Numbered from the stretch's first letter, positions 15,642-23,896 are shown. The stretch: 38,577 nt of DNA from Solirubrobacteraceae bacterium (GCA_017744415.1 JAGIBJ010000069.1:1-38577), one strand, 5' to 3'. The notes: generated from the sequence alone by a model not told the origin. Made by a program: numbers and translations.

Positions 15642-16832
15642 TCACCCCGCCAGGCCGGCGCGCTCGATGAGTTCCTCCGCCAGCGCGAGCGACGATGTGG
15701 CCGCTGGCGAGGGCGCGTTGCGTACCCAGGTGACGGCGCCGTGGTGCTCGAGCCGGAAGTCGTCGACGAGCGAGCCGTCGCGGTCGACGGCCTGCGCGCG
15801 CACGCCGGCCGGCGCCGGCTCGACATCGGCGGCAGTGAGCCCGGGGAGGTAGCGGGCGGCCGCGGCGACGAACCGGTCGACCGACCGTGAGCGCCGCAGC
15901 TCGCTGAGCCCGGTGCGCCACTGGCGGCGCGCGAGGCGCCAACCGCCGGGCCAGCGGGCGAGGTCGGCGAGATCGCCGACGCTGCGCGTGTGGCGGTCGT
16001 AGCCCTCGAGCGCCAGCGCGGGCACCGCGTTCGGGCCGACGAGCACGGCGCCGTCGACGCGCCGCGTGAGGTGGATCCCGAGGAACGGCAGTGCGGGATC
16101 CGGCACCGGGTAGATCAGACCGCGCACCTCGCTCCGGCGGTGTGGGGCAAGGACGTAATACTCGCCGCGGAACGGAACGATCCGCGGGGCGTCGGCAGCG
16201 CCGGAGGCGCGGGCCAGCCGATCCGCCCGGAGCCCGGCGCAGACGATCACGCGGTCGGCCGCGACCCGCTCACCGTCCGCCAGCACCACGCTCGCGTTGT
16301 GACCGCCGTCCATCCGTACGACGTCGGCACCCGTCCGCACCTTGCCACCGGCGGCTTCGAGCTCGGTGGCCATCGCTCGGGCCACCGCCGCGAAGTCGGT
16401 GATCGCCGTGCGCGGGGAGTGGAGGGCCGCGATTCCCGCTGCGTGCGGCTCGATCGCGCGAAGACCGTCGGTGTCGACCCGCCGCAGCCCGGGCACGCCG
16501 TTCGCGGTCGCGCGGCGCTCGAGCTCGTCGAGCCGGGGCAGCTCGTGCTCGTCCAGCGCCACGACCACCTTGCCGCAGAGCTCCAGCGGGAGCCCGTTGG
16601 CTTCGCAGTAACCGATCATCAGCTCGGCTCCACGCCGGCAGAGTCGTGCCTTCAGCGAGCCGGGCGGGTAGTACACGCCCGCGTGGATCACGCCGCTGTT
16701 CCGCGCGGTCTGGTGGAGCGCCAGTTCCGGCTCGCGCTCGAGCAGCATCACCTCGTCGCCCGGCCGGGCGAGGGCCAGCTGGCGCGCCGTGGCGATCCCG
16801 AGGATCCCGCCACCGACGACGACGCACTTCAC
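15642..16832 (-). CDS. lhgO: L-2-hydroxyglutarate oxidase
   Basis: A 396-residue FAD-dependent oxidoreductase of the DAO/LhgO family. The N-terminal dinucleotide fold VVVGGGILGIATA (4-16) is followed by the diagnostic TARNSGVIHAGVYYPPGS segment (about 42-59) and LKARLCRRG. Further landmarks are PFRGEYYVL, LIYPVPDP and FLGIHLTRR, then VGPNAV, all typical of LhgO/L2HGDH. The enzyme oxidises L-2-hydroxyglutarate to 2-oxoglutarate and passes electrons to the quinone pool at the membrane. The start is GTG. It begins 7 bp after the stop of a 48-codon ORF, so the two probably share a transcript. Confidence 0.92.
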   Translation of the reverse strand: MKCVVVGGGILGIATARQLALARPGDEVMLLEREPELALHQTARNSGVIHAGVYYPPGSLKARLCRRGAELMIGYCEANGLPLELCGKVVVALDEHELPRLDELERRATANGVPGLRRVDTDGLRAIEPHAAGIAALHSPRTAITDFAAVARAMATELEAAGGKVRTGADVVRMDGGHNASVVLADGERVAADRVIVCAGLRADRLARASGAADAPRIVPFRGEYYVLAPHRRSEVRGLIYPVPDPALPFLGIHLTRRVDGAVLVGPNAVPALALEGYDRHTRSVGDLADLARWPGGWRLARRQWRTGLSELRRSRSVDRFVAAAARYLPGLTAADVEPAPAGVRAQAVDRDGSLVDDFRLEHHGAVTWVRNAPSPAATSSLALAEELIERAGLAG

Positions 16833-16839
16833 CGCCGGC

Positions 16840-16986
16840 TCAGCCCCGACGCTCGCGGGCGACGAGAAGCCGCCAGCGCACCCACAGCCGGAACGTGAGT
16901 GCGACGTCGATCCCGAACGCGGCGCCGTGCCCGATCGGGCCGGTCACCCAGCGGGCGCGGATCCTCTCGACCAGGGAGCGCTGCAT
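16840..16986 (-). CDS. Short conserved-looking ORF upstream of lhgO (48 residues)
   Basis: ATG at 16986 to TGA at 16840 encodes 48 residues. The N-terminal part is RSLVERIRARWVTGPIGHG; the rest is a hydrophobic/Trp-Arg-rich segment with RLWVRWRLL. The WVTGPxGH motif looks protein-like rather than random, and the reading frame fills the gap between the tig promoter region and lhgO exactly. I do not recognise the family. It might be a short membrane-associated peptide; residues 22-45 are amphipathic with many Arg. Its start is divergent from tig, with 83 bp between the starts. Confidence 0.5.
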   Translation of the reverse strand: MQRSLVERIRARWVTGPIGHGAAFGIDVALTFRLWVRWRLLVARERRG

Positions 16987-17053
16987 CCCGACGGACCTTA
17001 TCGGCGCGCGGATGCGCGCGAGCGGGGCCGGGCCGCCGGGCGGTGCTCCTCGA

Positions 17054-17059
17054 TAAGGT
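17054..17059 (+). promoter_or_regulatory. Candidate -10 box (TAAGGT) for tig
   Basis: TAAGGT ends 10 nt before the tig ATG. The overlapping AAGGTGG could instead serve as the ribosome-binding site, in which case the promoter lies further upstream. The two readings exclude each other. Confidence 0.3.
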
Positions 17060-17069
17060 GGTCGGTCTC

Positions 17070-18458
17070 ATGTCCGGCCCCGAAGTTGTTGCAACCACCA
17101 CCGAGCTTCCTGAGTCGCGCGTGCGTCTCGAGGCGACGGTGCCTGCCGAGCTCCTCGAGCGCTCGATCGAGCGCGCCGCAAAGCAGGTCGGTCGGAACCT
17201 CCGCGTGCCCGGCTTCCGCGCCGGCAAGGTGCCGGCCAAGCTCGTCCTCCAGCGCGTCGGACGCGACGCGGTCGTCGACGAGGCGATCCGCGCGGATCTG
17301 AACGACTGGTACGTCGAGGCCATCCGCGCCACGAAGATCTCGCCGATCGGCAACCCCGAGGTCGAGCCCTTCGACATCCCCGCCGAGGGTGCCGCGTTCA
17401 CGTTCTCGGCCGAGGTCGGGATCATCCCCTCCGCCGATGTCTCGAACCTCACGGAGCTCGAGGTCGGCAAGGCCGAGCCGTCGGCCGACGACGAGGCCAT
17501 CGACCGCGAGCTCGAGCAGCTCCGTGACCGCTTCGCCCGGCTCGACACCGTCGACCGCGCCGCCGAGAACGACGACTACGTGATCGTCGATTTCGTCGGC
17601 AAGCTCGACGGCGAGCCGTTCGAGGGCGCCGACGCGAAGGGCCAGATGCTGCAGATCGGCAGCGGCCACTTCATCCCGGGCTTCGAGGAGCAGATCATCG
17701 GCATGAAGGCCGGCGACGAGCGGGTCATCACCGTCACCTTCCCCGAGGACTACAACGCCGAGCACCTCGCGGGCCAGGAGGCCACGTTCGACATCACGCT
17801 GAACGAGGTGAAGGCCAAGCAGCTGCCCGACCTTGACGACGAGTTCGCGCTCGAGGTCGGCGGCGTCGACACGCTCGACGAGCTCAAGGCCGACATCAAG
17901 ACCCGCCTCGCCGAGAGCGAGGAGGGCCGCCTCGAGCAGCTCTTCCGTCTGGCCACGCTGGACGCCGCCGCGATCAAGGCGAAGGTCGAGATCCCGCACG
18001 CGCTCGCGTACGAGCACGCGCACCAGGAGTTCCACCGGATGATGCACCGCTTCGAGCACCAGGGCATCAGCCAGGAGATCTACCTCCAGTCGGTCGGCAA
18101 GACCCACGACGAGGTCGTCGACGACGCCGTGCCGGGTGCCGAGCAGCAGCTCAAGCGCCAGGCGGTCGTCACTGGGCTCGTCGCCGCCGAGGGCCTCTCG
18201 GCCACCGACGCGGAGATCGAGGAGGCGGTGCAGCCGCTCGCGCAGCGCGAAGGCATCTCGCTCAAGAAGGCGATGGCTCGCCTCGAAGGGCGCGGCCAGA
18301 TCGACGTGCTCCGCCAGGATCTCGCCGAGCAGAAGGCGGTCGACCTACTGGTCGAGCGCGCCAAGGCGATCTCCGTCGACGCGGCGAAGAAGGCCGGCAC
18401 GGCGTACACGCCGAGCCGCGAGGAGCAGGCCGAGAACCCCGGCCTCTGGACGGTCTAG
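17070..18458 (+). CDS. tig: Trigger factor (ribosome-associated chaperone, PPIase)
   Basis: A 462-residue trigger factor. The N-terminal ribosome-binding domain (about 1-125) contains the NLRVPGFRAGKVP signature equivalent (position about 43-55) with the G-F-R-x-G-K ribosome contact. The FKBP-type peptidyl-prolyl isomerase domain follows (about 165-250, with VDFVGKLDGEPFEGA and IPGFEEQIIGMKAGDE). The helical C-terminal chaperone domain completes it. It binds nascent chains at the ribosome exit tunnel. The ATG at 17070 has AAGGTGG upstream. In most bacteria tig is followed directly by clpP-clpX; here a desaturase module lies between. A hairpin terminator follows. Confidence 0.96.
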   Translation: MSGPEVVATTTELPESRVRLEATVPAELLERSIERAAKQVGRNLRVPGFRAGKVPAKLVLQRVGRDAVVDEAIRADLNDWYVEAIRATKISPIGNPEVEPFDIPAEGAAFTFSAEVGIIPSADVSNLTELEVGKAEPSADDEAIDRELEQLRDRFARLDTVDRAAENDDYVIVDFVGKLDGEPFEGADAKGQMLQIGSGHFIPGFEEQIIGMKAGDERVITVTFPEDYNAEHLAGQEATFDITLNEVKAKQLPDLDDEFALEVGGVDTLDELKADIKTRLAESEEGRLEQLFRLATLDAAAIKAKVEIPHALAYEHAHQEFHRMMHRFEHQGISQEIYLQSVGKTHDEVVDDAVPGAEQQLKRQAVVTGLVAAEGLSATDAEIEEAVQPLAQREGISLKKAMARLEGRGQIDVLRQDLAEQKAVDLLVERAKAISVDAAKKAGTAYTPSREEQAENPGLWTV

Positions 18459-18468
18459 CGGCCCGTCG

Positions 18469-18490
18469 GGGCCAGCCGTCCGGCTGGCCC
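18469..18490 (+). terminator. Terminator hairpin after tig
   Basis: GGGCCAGCCG (18469-18478) and CGGCTGGCCC (18481-18490) form a 10-bp perfect inverted repeat around 2 nt; 8 bp with a 6-nt loop is the realistic fold. It lies 10 nt after the tig stop and separates tig from the desaturase module. Confidence 0.65.
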
Positions 18491-18597
18491 AGCCACCTCC
18501 GAGAGTGGAGCATTGTCACAGAGCGCGCGGAGGCCGGGCCGGTCGCCGCTCGGTCATGCCCAGGCTTAGCACTCGCTGAGCAAAATGGGCGCTCGGA

Positions 18598-18613
18598 GCG
18601 CAGCACGCTGCGC
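18598..18613. promoter_or_regulatory. Palindrome in the promoter region of the desaturase module
   Basis: GCGCAGC-AC-GCTGCGC is a perfect 7-bp inverted repeat about 95 bp before the reductase start. A candidate -10 (TACGGT, 18638-18643) lies 24 bp downstream, so the palindrome sits where a repressor operator could overlap the -35 region. Upstream at 18566-18574 is TTAGCACTC, half of a CIRCE element without its partner. The rest of 18459-18708 shows nothing else. Confidence 0.35.
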
Positions 18614-18708
18614 GAGAACGCGCACCCGCGTCGCGTCTACGGTGTGAGGCACGGCGCGGAATCCGACCGGGGTACCGCGCCCGAGTCCCCACGAAAGGTG
18701 TTTGCCGC

Positions 18709-19806
18709 ATGCCTCAGGGCGACACGCTTGCCGAGCCGACCGCGCGCCGCCGGCTCCTCGATCTCGCCGGAGTCATGACGACGCCCCTGCTGCCGGACGA
18801 CTACCTCACGGCCGTGAACCCCCTCTGGGCGTTCAGCGAGCTGCGAGGCCGGATCGAGCAGATCATCCCGCGTACGCGCGAGGCAGCGACCATCGTGATC
18901 CGCCCGGGGCGCCGCTGGCCCGGCCACCGTGCCGGGCAGCATCTGGCCCTTGGCGTCGACGTCGACGGGGTCAGGCACTGGCGCTCCTACTCGCTCACGT
19001 CCGATCCACGCCGTCCCGACGGCTGCATCAGCGTCACCGTGAAGGCGGTCGACGGGGGCACGGTCTCCTCGCACCTGGTCTACCGGGCGGCCGTCGGCGA
19101 CCTCATCCGTCTCGGCCCGCCGGAGGGCGAGTTCGTCCTCCCGCGAGACGCGGGGCAGCGCCCGATGCTGTTCATCACCGCCGGCTCCGGCATCACGCCC
19201 GTGATGTCGATGCTGCGCGAGCTGGAGTCGGCGGGAGCGCTCGGCGACGTCGTCCACGTCCACAGTGAGCGCACGGCCGATCAGGTGATCTTCGGCCCCG
19301 AGCTACGCCGGCTCGCCGACGAGCAGGCCACGGTGGTGCGCCATGAGCGTCACACCCACGCAGCCCCCCGGCTCGCGCCCACCGACCTCGACGAGCTCTG
19401 CCCCGACTGGCGCGAGCGCGACACCTACGCCTGCGGTCCGATGGGGCTGCTCGACGCTGTCGAGGCGCACTACGCCGCTGCCGGCCTCACCGAGCGCCTC
19501 GCCATCGAGCGCTTCGAGATCGCGCTGATCGGCGCCGACCCTGGCGACGGCGGCACCGCCACCATCGGCGACCTCACCTTCGAGTCGGCGGCGGGCGTCC
19601 CGTTGCTCGTCTCCGGCGAAGATGCCGGCCTCGTGCTGCGCAGCGGCTGCCGAATGGGCATCTGCCACACGTGCGTCTGCACGCTCGTCGACGGGCAGGC
19701 CCGCGACCTGCGCACCGGCGAACTCATCCGCGATCCGGGGGCCGACGTGCAGCTATGCGTGTCCGCGGCCGCCGGCGACCTCACACTTCAGGCCGCGAAG
19801 GCCTGA
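18709..19806 (+). CDS. Ferredoxin reductase with 2Fe-2S domain, desaturase electron donor
   Basis: A 365-residue flavoprotein with a C-terminal plant-type ferredoxin domain. FAD-binding RSYSLTS lies at 92-98, NAD(P)-binding GSGITPVMS at 159-167 and ACGPMG at 241-246. The iron-sulfur domain (about 283-365) has Cys314, Cys319, Cys322 (C-x4-C-x2-C) and Cys350. Architecture and gene order match the mycobacterial Rv3230c-DesA3 pair, where the reductase feeds NADPH electrons to the membrane acyl-CoA desaturase. GAAAGGTG 6-13 nt before the ATG is a good ribosome site. The desaturase gene follows after 24 bp, so the two form one operon. Confidence 0.92.
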   Translation: MPQGDTLAEPTARRRLLDLAGVMTTPLLPDDYLTAVNPLWAFSELRGRIEQIIPRTREAATIVIRPGRRWPGHRAGQHLALGVDVDGVRHWRSYSLTSDPRRPDGCISVTVKAVDGGTVSSHLVYRAAVGDLIRLGPPEGEFVLPRDAGQRPMLFITAGSGITPVMSMLRELESAGALGDVVHVHSERTADQVIFGPELRRLADEQATVVRHERHTHAAPRLAPTDLDELCPDWRERDTYACGPMGLLDAVEAHYAAAGLTERLAIERFEIALIGADPGDGGTATIGDLTFESAAGVPLLVSGEDAGLVLRSGCRMGICHTCVCTLVDGQARDLRTGELIRDPGADVQLCVSAAAGDLTLQAAKA

Positions 19807-19830
19807 TACCAACAGCCCAGGAGATCCCTC

Positions 19831-21090
19831 ATGTCCGTTACTCCCGGTGCACATCTGACCAAGGCCGAGGTCGACGCCCTCGGCGTCGAGCTCGACGCGC
19901 TCCATGATGAGATCCGCGCGGATCTCGGGCAGCGCGATGCCGATTACATCCGCAAGGTCGTCGACGCCCAGCACAAGCTCGAGCTGGGCGGCCGCCTGAC
20001 CGGCCTCTTCTCGATCCTGCCGCCGATGTGGCTCGCCAGCGTGACGATGCTCTCCAGCGCGAAGATCATCGCCGACATGGAGATCGGCCACAACGTCATG
20101 CACGGCCAGTGGGACTGGATGCGAGATCCGTCGCTGCACAGCAGCACCTTCGAGTGGGACACCGTCTCCACGTCGGCGCACTGGAAGCACACCCACAACT
20201 ACCTGCATCACACGTACACCAACGTGATCGGTAAGGATCGCGACCTCGGCTACACCGTCATGCGGGTGAGCGGCGACCAGCCCTGGAAGCCCGTCTACCT
20301 CGCCCAGCCGCTCTACAACGCGCTGATCGCCGCGACCTTCGAATACTCGATCGCGCTCTACGACCTGGAGTTCGAGGAGCTCGTCGCCGGCAACCTCTCG
20401 GTGCGTGAATACACGGGTCGCATGGTCACGATGTGGCAGAAGATCCTCAAGCAGGGAGCGAAGGACTACGTCGTCTGGCCGCTGCTCTCGGGCATCTCTG
20501 CACCGACGACGATCGCCGCGAACATCAGCGCGAACGTCATCCGCAACGTGTGGGCCCACACGATCATCTTCTGCGGGCACTTCCCGGACGGCGGTGGCAC
20601 GTTCACCGAGGACGACATCGCCGGCGAAACCCGCGGCGAGTGGTACCTGCGGCAGATGGAAGGCTCGTGCAACATCTCCGGCGGCGAGCTGCTGCACCTG
20701 ATGAGTGGCAACCTCAGCTACCAGATCGAGCACCACATCTTCCCGGACCTCCCGAGCAACCGCTACAAGGAGATCGCCCCGCGCGTGCAGGAGATCTGCG
20801 AGCGCTACGGCATCGAATACTCGACGGGTCCGCTCTGGAAGCAGTACGGCCAGACCGTCAAGCGCATCGTGCGGTTCGCGTTCCCGGGCGGTGCGAAGAG
20901 CGAGCAGCGCGAGGTCGATCCCGAGCGTACGTCGCAGCGCAACCCGCGCGTCCAGGAGGCGGCGGACGCGCAGGATCGGCGCAAGGCCCGCGGCGTGCGC
21001 GCTGCCGGTGCCCGCCAGGCGCCCGTCAAGGTTGCCGCGGCTCGCGACACGTCGCGCTCGACGACGGTGTCGGCGCCAGCCTCGCGCTGA
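19831..21090 (+). CDS. Membrane fatty acid (acyl-CoA) desaturase, DesA3-like
   Basis: A 419-residue membrane di-iron desaturase. Three histidine boxes are visible: GHNVMH (86-91), HTHNYLHH (120-127) and QIEHH (298-302). Hydrophobic segments around 56-82 and 155-175, and another near 215-250, are consistent with the family. With its reductase partner it should introduce a double bond into long-chain acyl-CoA, probably at Delta9 by analogy with DesA3. AGGAGA precedes the ATG. The C terminus (about 355-419) is a hydrophilic Arg/Ala/Gln-rich extension absent from the core fold and probably disordered. A strong terminator follows. Confidence 0.92.
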   Translation: MSVTPGAHLTKAEVDALGVELDALHDEIRADLGQRDADYIRKVVDAQHKLELGGRLTGLFSILPPMWLASVTMLSSAKIIADMEIGHNVMHGQWDWMRDPSLHSSTFEWDTVSTSAHWKHTHNYLHHTYTNVIGKDRDLGYTVMRVSGDQPWKPVYLAQPLYNALIAATFEYSIALYDLEFEELVAGNLSVREYTGRMVTMWQKILKQGAKDYVVWPLLSGISAPTTIAANISANVIRNVWAHTIIFCGHFPDGGGTFTEDDIAGETRGEWYLRQMEGSCNISGGELLHLMSGNLSYQIEHHIFPDLPSNRYKEIAPRVQEICERYGIEYSTGPLWKQYGQTVKRIVRFAFPGGAKSEQREVDPERTSQRNPRVQEAADAQDRRKARGVRAAGARQAPVKVAAARDTSRSTTVSAPASR

Positions 21091-21106
21091 ATCCGGAGCA
21101 TTGCCG

Positions 21107-21139
21107 CACCCCACCTCGGCAATGTGCCGAGTGGGGGTG
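21107..21139 (+). terminator. Terminator hairpin after the desaturase gene
   Basis: Two 15-nt arms (21107-21121 and 21125-21139) around a 3-nt loop pair at 13 of 15 positions, including CTCGGCA / TGCCGAG next to the loop. The hairpin lies between the desaturase and the clpP promoter, so clpPX is transcribed separately from the module. Confidence 0.7.
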
Positions 21140-21193
21140 ACAGAGCCCGCTCCGTGGGAGGATCCTGCGGTCGTCGCCCTGGACCCGGGCTAG

Positions 21194-21199
21194 TAGCCT
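21194..21199 (+). promoter_or_regulatory. Candidate -10 box (TAGCCT) for clpP-clpX
   Basis: TAGCCT lies 46 nt before the clpP start, downstream of the terminator hairpin. A TTAGCAC-type or ClgR-like operator is not evident. No clear -35 box. Confidence 0.35.
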
Positions 21200-21245
21200 G
21201 CATTGGCAGGACAACCGCACCATCGCGAAGAAAGTCACGCCCCAC

Positions 21246-21830
21246 ATGAGCCCTATGGTCCCTATGGTCGTCGAGCAGACGTCCCGCGGTGAACGCGCCT
21301 TCGACATCTACTCGCGACTCCTCAACGAGCGCGTCATCTTCCTCGGCACCCCTGTCGATGATCAGATCGCCAACCTGATCGTCGCCCAGCTGCTGCACCT
21401 GGAATCCGAGGATCCTGACAAGGACATCTCGATCTACATCAACTCGCCCGGCGGGTCCGTCTACGCGGGCCTGGCGATCTACGACACGATGCAGTTCATC
21501 AAGCCCGACGTGGCCACGATGTGCGTCGGTATGGCGATGTCGATGGGTGCCGTGCTCCTCGCGGGCGGCGCCAAGGGCAAGCGCATGGCGCTCCCGAACT
21601 CGAAGATCATGATCCACCAGGTGAGTTCCGGCTTCCAGGGCCAGGCGACCGACATCGAGATCCACGCCAAGGAGATCATCGACGTCCGCCACCGCCTCGA
21701 CGCGATCCTCGCCGAGCACACCGGCCAGGATTACGAGAAGGTCCGCAAGGACACTGAGCGTGACTACTTCCTGTCCGCCGAAGAGGCGAAGGATTACGGT
21801 CTGATCGACGCTGTTCGGACCAGCCGCTAA
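21246..21830 (+). CDS. clpP: ATP-dependent Clp protease proteolytic subunit
   Basis: A 194-residue ClpP peptidase with a complete catalytic triad: Ser99 in GMAMSMGA, His124 in IMIHQ and Asp173 in ERDYF. The segment before the catalytic Ser reads GMAMSMG rather than the common [16 protein letters not shown] (68-76) supplies the oxyanion-hole glycines. ClpP forms a double heptamer and degrades proteins fed by ClpX. clpX follows after 36 bp. The N-terminal residues before the conserved [13 protein letters not shown] include three Met (1, 4, 7); ATG 21246 is chosen as the first, though Met4 or Met7 is also possible and the propeptide is short. Confidence 0.96.
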   Translation: MSPMVPMVVEQTSRGERAFDIYSRLLNERVIFLGTPVDDQIANLIVAQLLHLESEDPDKDISIYINSPGGSVYAGLAIYDTMQFIKPDVATMCVGMAMSMGAVLLAGGAKGKRMALPNSKIMIHQVSSGFQGQATDIEIHAKEIIDVRHRLDAILAEHTGQDYEKVRKDTERDYFLSAEEAKDYGLIDAVRTSR

Positions 21831-21866
21831 AGGCACAGGCGAGCCGACCCGAATCAGGGAAGAACG

Positions 21867-23141
21867 ATGGATCGCACGACGGACACCGACAAGCAGGTCC
21901 TCTGCAGCTTCTGCGGGCGCTCTCAGCGCCAGGTGAAGAAGATGATCACCGGCAACGGGGTCTTCATCTGCGACGTCTGCATCGACATCTGCGGCGAGCT
22001 CATCGACGATGAGCTCGCGGCGGCGCCCGCCGTCGATCTCGGCTCGCTCCCGAAGCCCCGCGAGATCAACGCGGTGCTCGACGACTACGTGATCGGGCAG
22101 GAGGGCGCCAAGCGCTCCCTGGCCGTCGCGGTCTACAACCACTACAAGCGCGTCCAGCTGCTCCAGGCGGGCGACCAGGATGTCGAGCTCCAGAAGAGCA
22201 ACATCCTGATGCTCGGCCCCACGGGCTCGGGCAAGACGCTCCTGGTGCAGACGCTCGCGCGCATGCTGAACGTGCCGTTCTGCATCGCCGACGCCACCGC
22301 ACTGACTGAGGCCGGCTACGTCGGTGAGGATGTCGAGAACATCCTCCTCAAGCTGATCCAGGCCGCCGACTACGACGTCAAGAAGGCCGAGACGGGGATC
22401 ATCTACATCGACGAGATCGACAAGATCGCCCGCAAGAGCGAGAACCCGTCGATCACCCGCGATGTCTCCGGCGAGGGCGTGCAGCAGGCGCTGCTGAAGA
22501 TCCTCGAGGGCACGCAGAGCTCCGTGCCGCCGCAGGGCGGCCGCAAGCATCCGCACCAGGAGTACCTCACGATCGACACCACGAACGTGCTGTTCATCTG
22601 TGGCGGCGCCTTCCAAGGTCTCGACGACGTGATCGCTCGCCGCATCGGCAAGGGCGGCATCGGCTTCGGTGCCGAGGTGAGCGGCAAGGCCGACCACGAC
22701 GCGGGCCGCATGTTCCAGCAGGTGCTGCCGGAAGACCTCGTCTCGTACGGCTTGATCCCCGAGTTCATCGGCCGTCTGCCCGTCGTCACGGCGGTCAACC
22801 AGCTGCGTCGCGAGGATCTCGTGCACATCCTCACCGAGCCGCGCAACGCGCTCGTCAAGCAGTTCCAGCGCTCGTTCGAGTTCGACGGCATCGAGCTCCG
22901 CTTCCAGCAGGGCGCCCTCGAAGCCATCGCTGATCGCGCCCTCGAGCGCGAGACCGGTGCCCGAGGCCTCCGCTCGATCGTCGAGGAGATCCTCCTCGAC
23001 GTGCAGTTCGATCTTCCGTCGCGCCCCGACGTGCAGACCTGCCTCGTCACGCGCGAGACGGTCGACCACGGCCGCCAGCCGACGCTCGTCACCACCACCT
23101 CGGCCGGTGGCGACGCAGGCGAAGACCAGAAGCTGGCCTAG
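21867..23141 (+). CDS. clpX: ATP-dependent Clp protease ATP-binding subunit ClpX
   Basis: A 424-residue AAA+ unfoldase. The N-terminal zinc-binding domain has Cys13, Cys16, Cys35 and Cys38. Walker A is GPTGSGKT (117-124) and Walker B is IIYIDEID (178-185). The sensor and RKHPHQEY regions and an IGF-type ClpP-docking loop (GIGFGAEV) are present. It recognises tagged proteins, unfolds them and delivers them to ClpP. AGGGAAG lies shortly before the ATG. The next small ORF begins 5 bp after the stop, suggesting read-through co-transcription. Confidence 0.97.
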   Translation: MDRTTDTDKQVLCSFCGRSQRQVKKMITGNGVFICDVCIDICGELIDDELAAAPAVDLGSLPKPREINAVLDDYVIGQEGAKRSLAVAVYNHYKRVQLLQAGDQDVELQKSNILMLGPTGSGKTLLVQTLARMLNVPFCIADATALTEAGYVGEDVENILLKLIQAADYDVKKAETGIIYIDEIDKIARKSENPSITRDVSGEGVQQALLKILEGTQSSVPPQGGRKHPHQEYLTIDTTNVLFICGGAFQGLDDVIARRIGKGGIGFGAEVSGKADHDAGRMFQQVLPEDLVSYGLIPEFIGRLPVVTAVNQLRREDLVHILTEPRNALVKQFQRSFEFDGIELRFQQGALEAIADRALERETGARGLRSIVEEILLDVQFDLPSRPDVQTCLVTRETVDHGRQPTLVTTTSAGGDAGEDQKLA

Positions 23142-23146
23142 CCATC

Positions 23147-23383
23147 ATGGCGGAGCAGGTCCCAGCGGTCTGCTCTCTGCTCACGGCCATCGAGGCGCGC
23201 GACTGGCTATCGGTCACCGCGCAGCTGGACCCGGCCGTGCACTGGACGACCGCCGTGGAGGAGGACCTCCGCGGCCCGGACGAGGTGATCGCGATGCTGC
23301 GCCACGACCCTCCGCCCGCACCGCCGTCGTTCCACGAGGTGGCCGCCGGGCGCATCACGCGCTGGATCGACTGCCCCGGCTGA
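23147..23383 (+). CDS. Small NTF2/SnoaL-like protein (78 residues)
   Basis: A 78-residue ORF starting 5 bp after clpX. The pattern (hydrophobic helix with IEARDWLSV, then DPAVHWTT, RGPDEVIAML, ending in GRITRWIDC) resembles the first helix and strand order of SnoaL/NTF2-like domains, but the length is little more than half of a full domain. It may be a minimal or truncated member. No catalytic residues can be assigned. The ATG has no clear ribosome site other than what coupling to clpX provides. Its position invites a link to protein turnover, but nothing in the sequence proves it. Confidence 0.6.
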   Translation: MAEQVPAVCSLLTAIEARDWLSVTAQLDPAVHWTTAVEEDLRGPDEVIAMLRHDPPPAPPSFHEVAAGRITRWIDCPG

Positions 23384-23513
23384 ACGTGTGACCGGAATGG
23401 GTCCAGGACTGGAGATCGCGCCGGTGTTGGCCGATACTCTGGGCACAACTGATTTCCCCTCGGGACCCCTGCTCTCGGTCCCGTCCACCCCGACACCAGG
23501 ATCGCTCTCAGTC

Positions 23514-23834
23514 ATGGCTCGGAACTCTCGTTCGACCCGTACCCGCGCCCGTACGCGCAACCACCGTGGCGCCGGCACCGGCCGCGTGCTGCCCCAGGTG
23601 CTGCTCGGCCGCGCCGTCGAGGTCGTGCGCGACCGCCCGTTCGACCTCGTCCCCGAGGATCGCGGCCGTCTGCGCGAGCTCGTCGGTCGCTCCGGCGGCC
23701 GTGGCATCAACCTCTCGCCGCGTGAGCGCTCGGAGCTCGCGCTGCTGGTCGACCGCGCCGAGCGCGAGGTGCGCCCGCTGCCGGTGCCGCCGCTCGCGAG
23801 CCGCACGCGCGCGTCGCGTCGCGTCGTCCGCTAG
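23514..23834 (+). CDS. Small basic hypothetical protein (106 residues)
   Basis: A 106-residue, strongly basic protein: an Arg/Thr/Ser-rich N terminus (first 20 residues, eight Arg) and an Arg-rich C terminus flank a more regular core (about 25-85). The core alternates hydrophobic positions with Arg/Glu (VLLGRAVEVVRDRPFDLVPEDR in pieces, then LSPRERSELALLVDRAEREV). It could bind nucleic acid; I do not recognise a family. The ATG at 23514 is chosen because upstream in-frame sequence is non-coding in character. A possible -10 (TACTCT, 23435-23440) lies about 73 nt upstream. One of the strongest terminators in the window follows immediately. Confidence 0.6.
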   Translation: MARNSRSTRTRARTRNHRGAGTGRVLPQVLLGRAVEVVRDRPFDLVPEDRGRLRELVGRSGGRGINLSPRERSELALLVDRAEREVRPLPVPPLASRTRASRRVVR

Positions 23835-23857
23835 TCCCCGCGAATCCACTCGCTTCC

Positions 23858-23896
23858 CACGGGCCCGGGCCGGCAGACTGCCGGCCCGGGCCCGTG
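23858..23896 (+). terminator. Very strong terminator hairpin (18-bp perfect stem)
   Basis: Arms 23858-23875 and 23879-23896 are perfectly complementary over 18 bp, almost all G-C, around a GAC loop. It starts 23 nt after the stop of the 106-residue protein and isolates the clpPX region from valS. Confidence 0.85.

Noticed and set aside
18566-18574. CIRCE element upstream of the desaturase operon
   Set aside because: Only the left half (TTAGCACTC) is present; the GAGTGCTAA arm is missing at the required distance.
20805-23069. A 754-codon antisense open frame opposite clpP and clpX
   Set aside because: Same GC-bias artefact; it also spans intergenic hairpins and promoters of the real genes.
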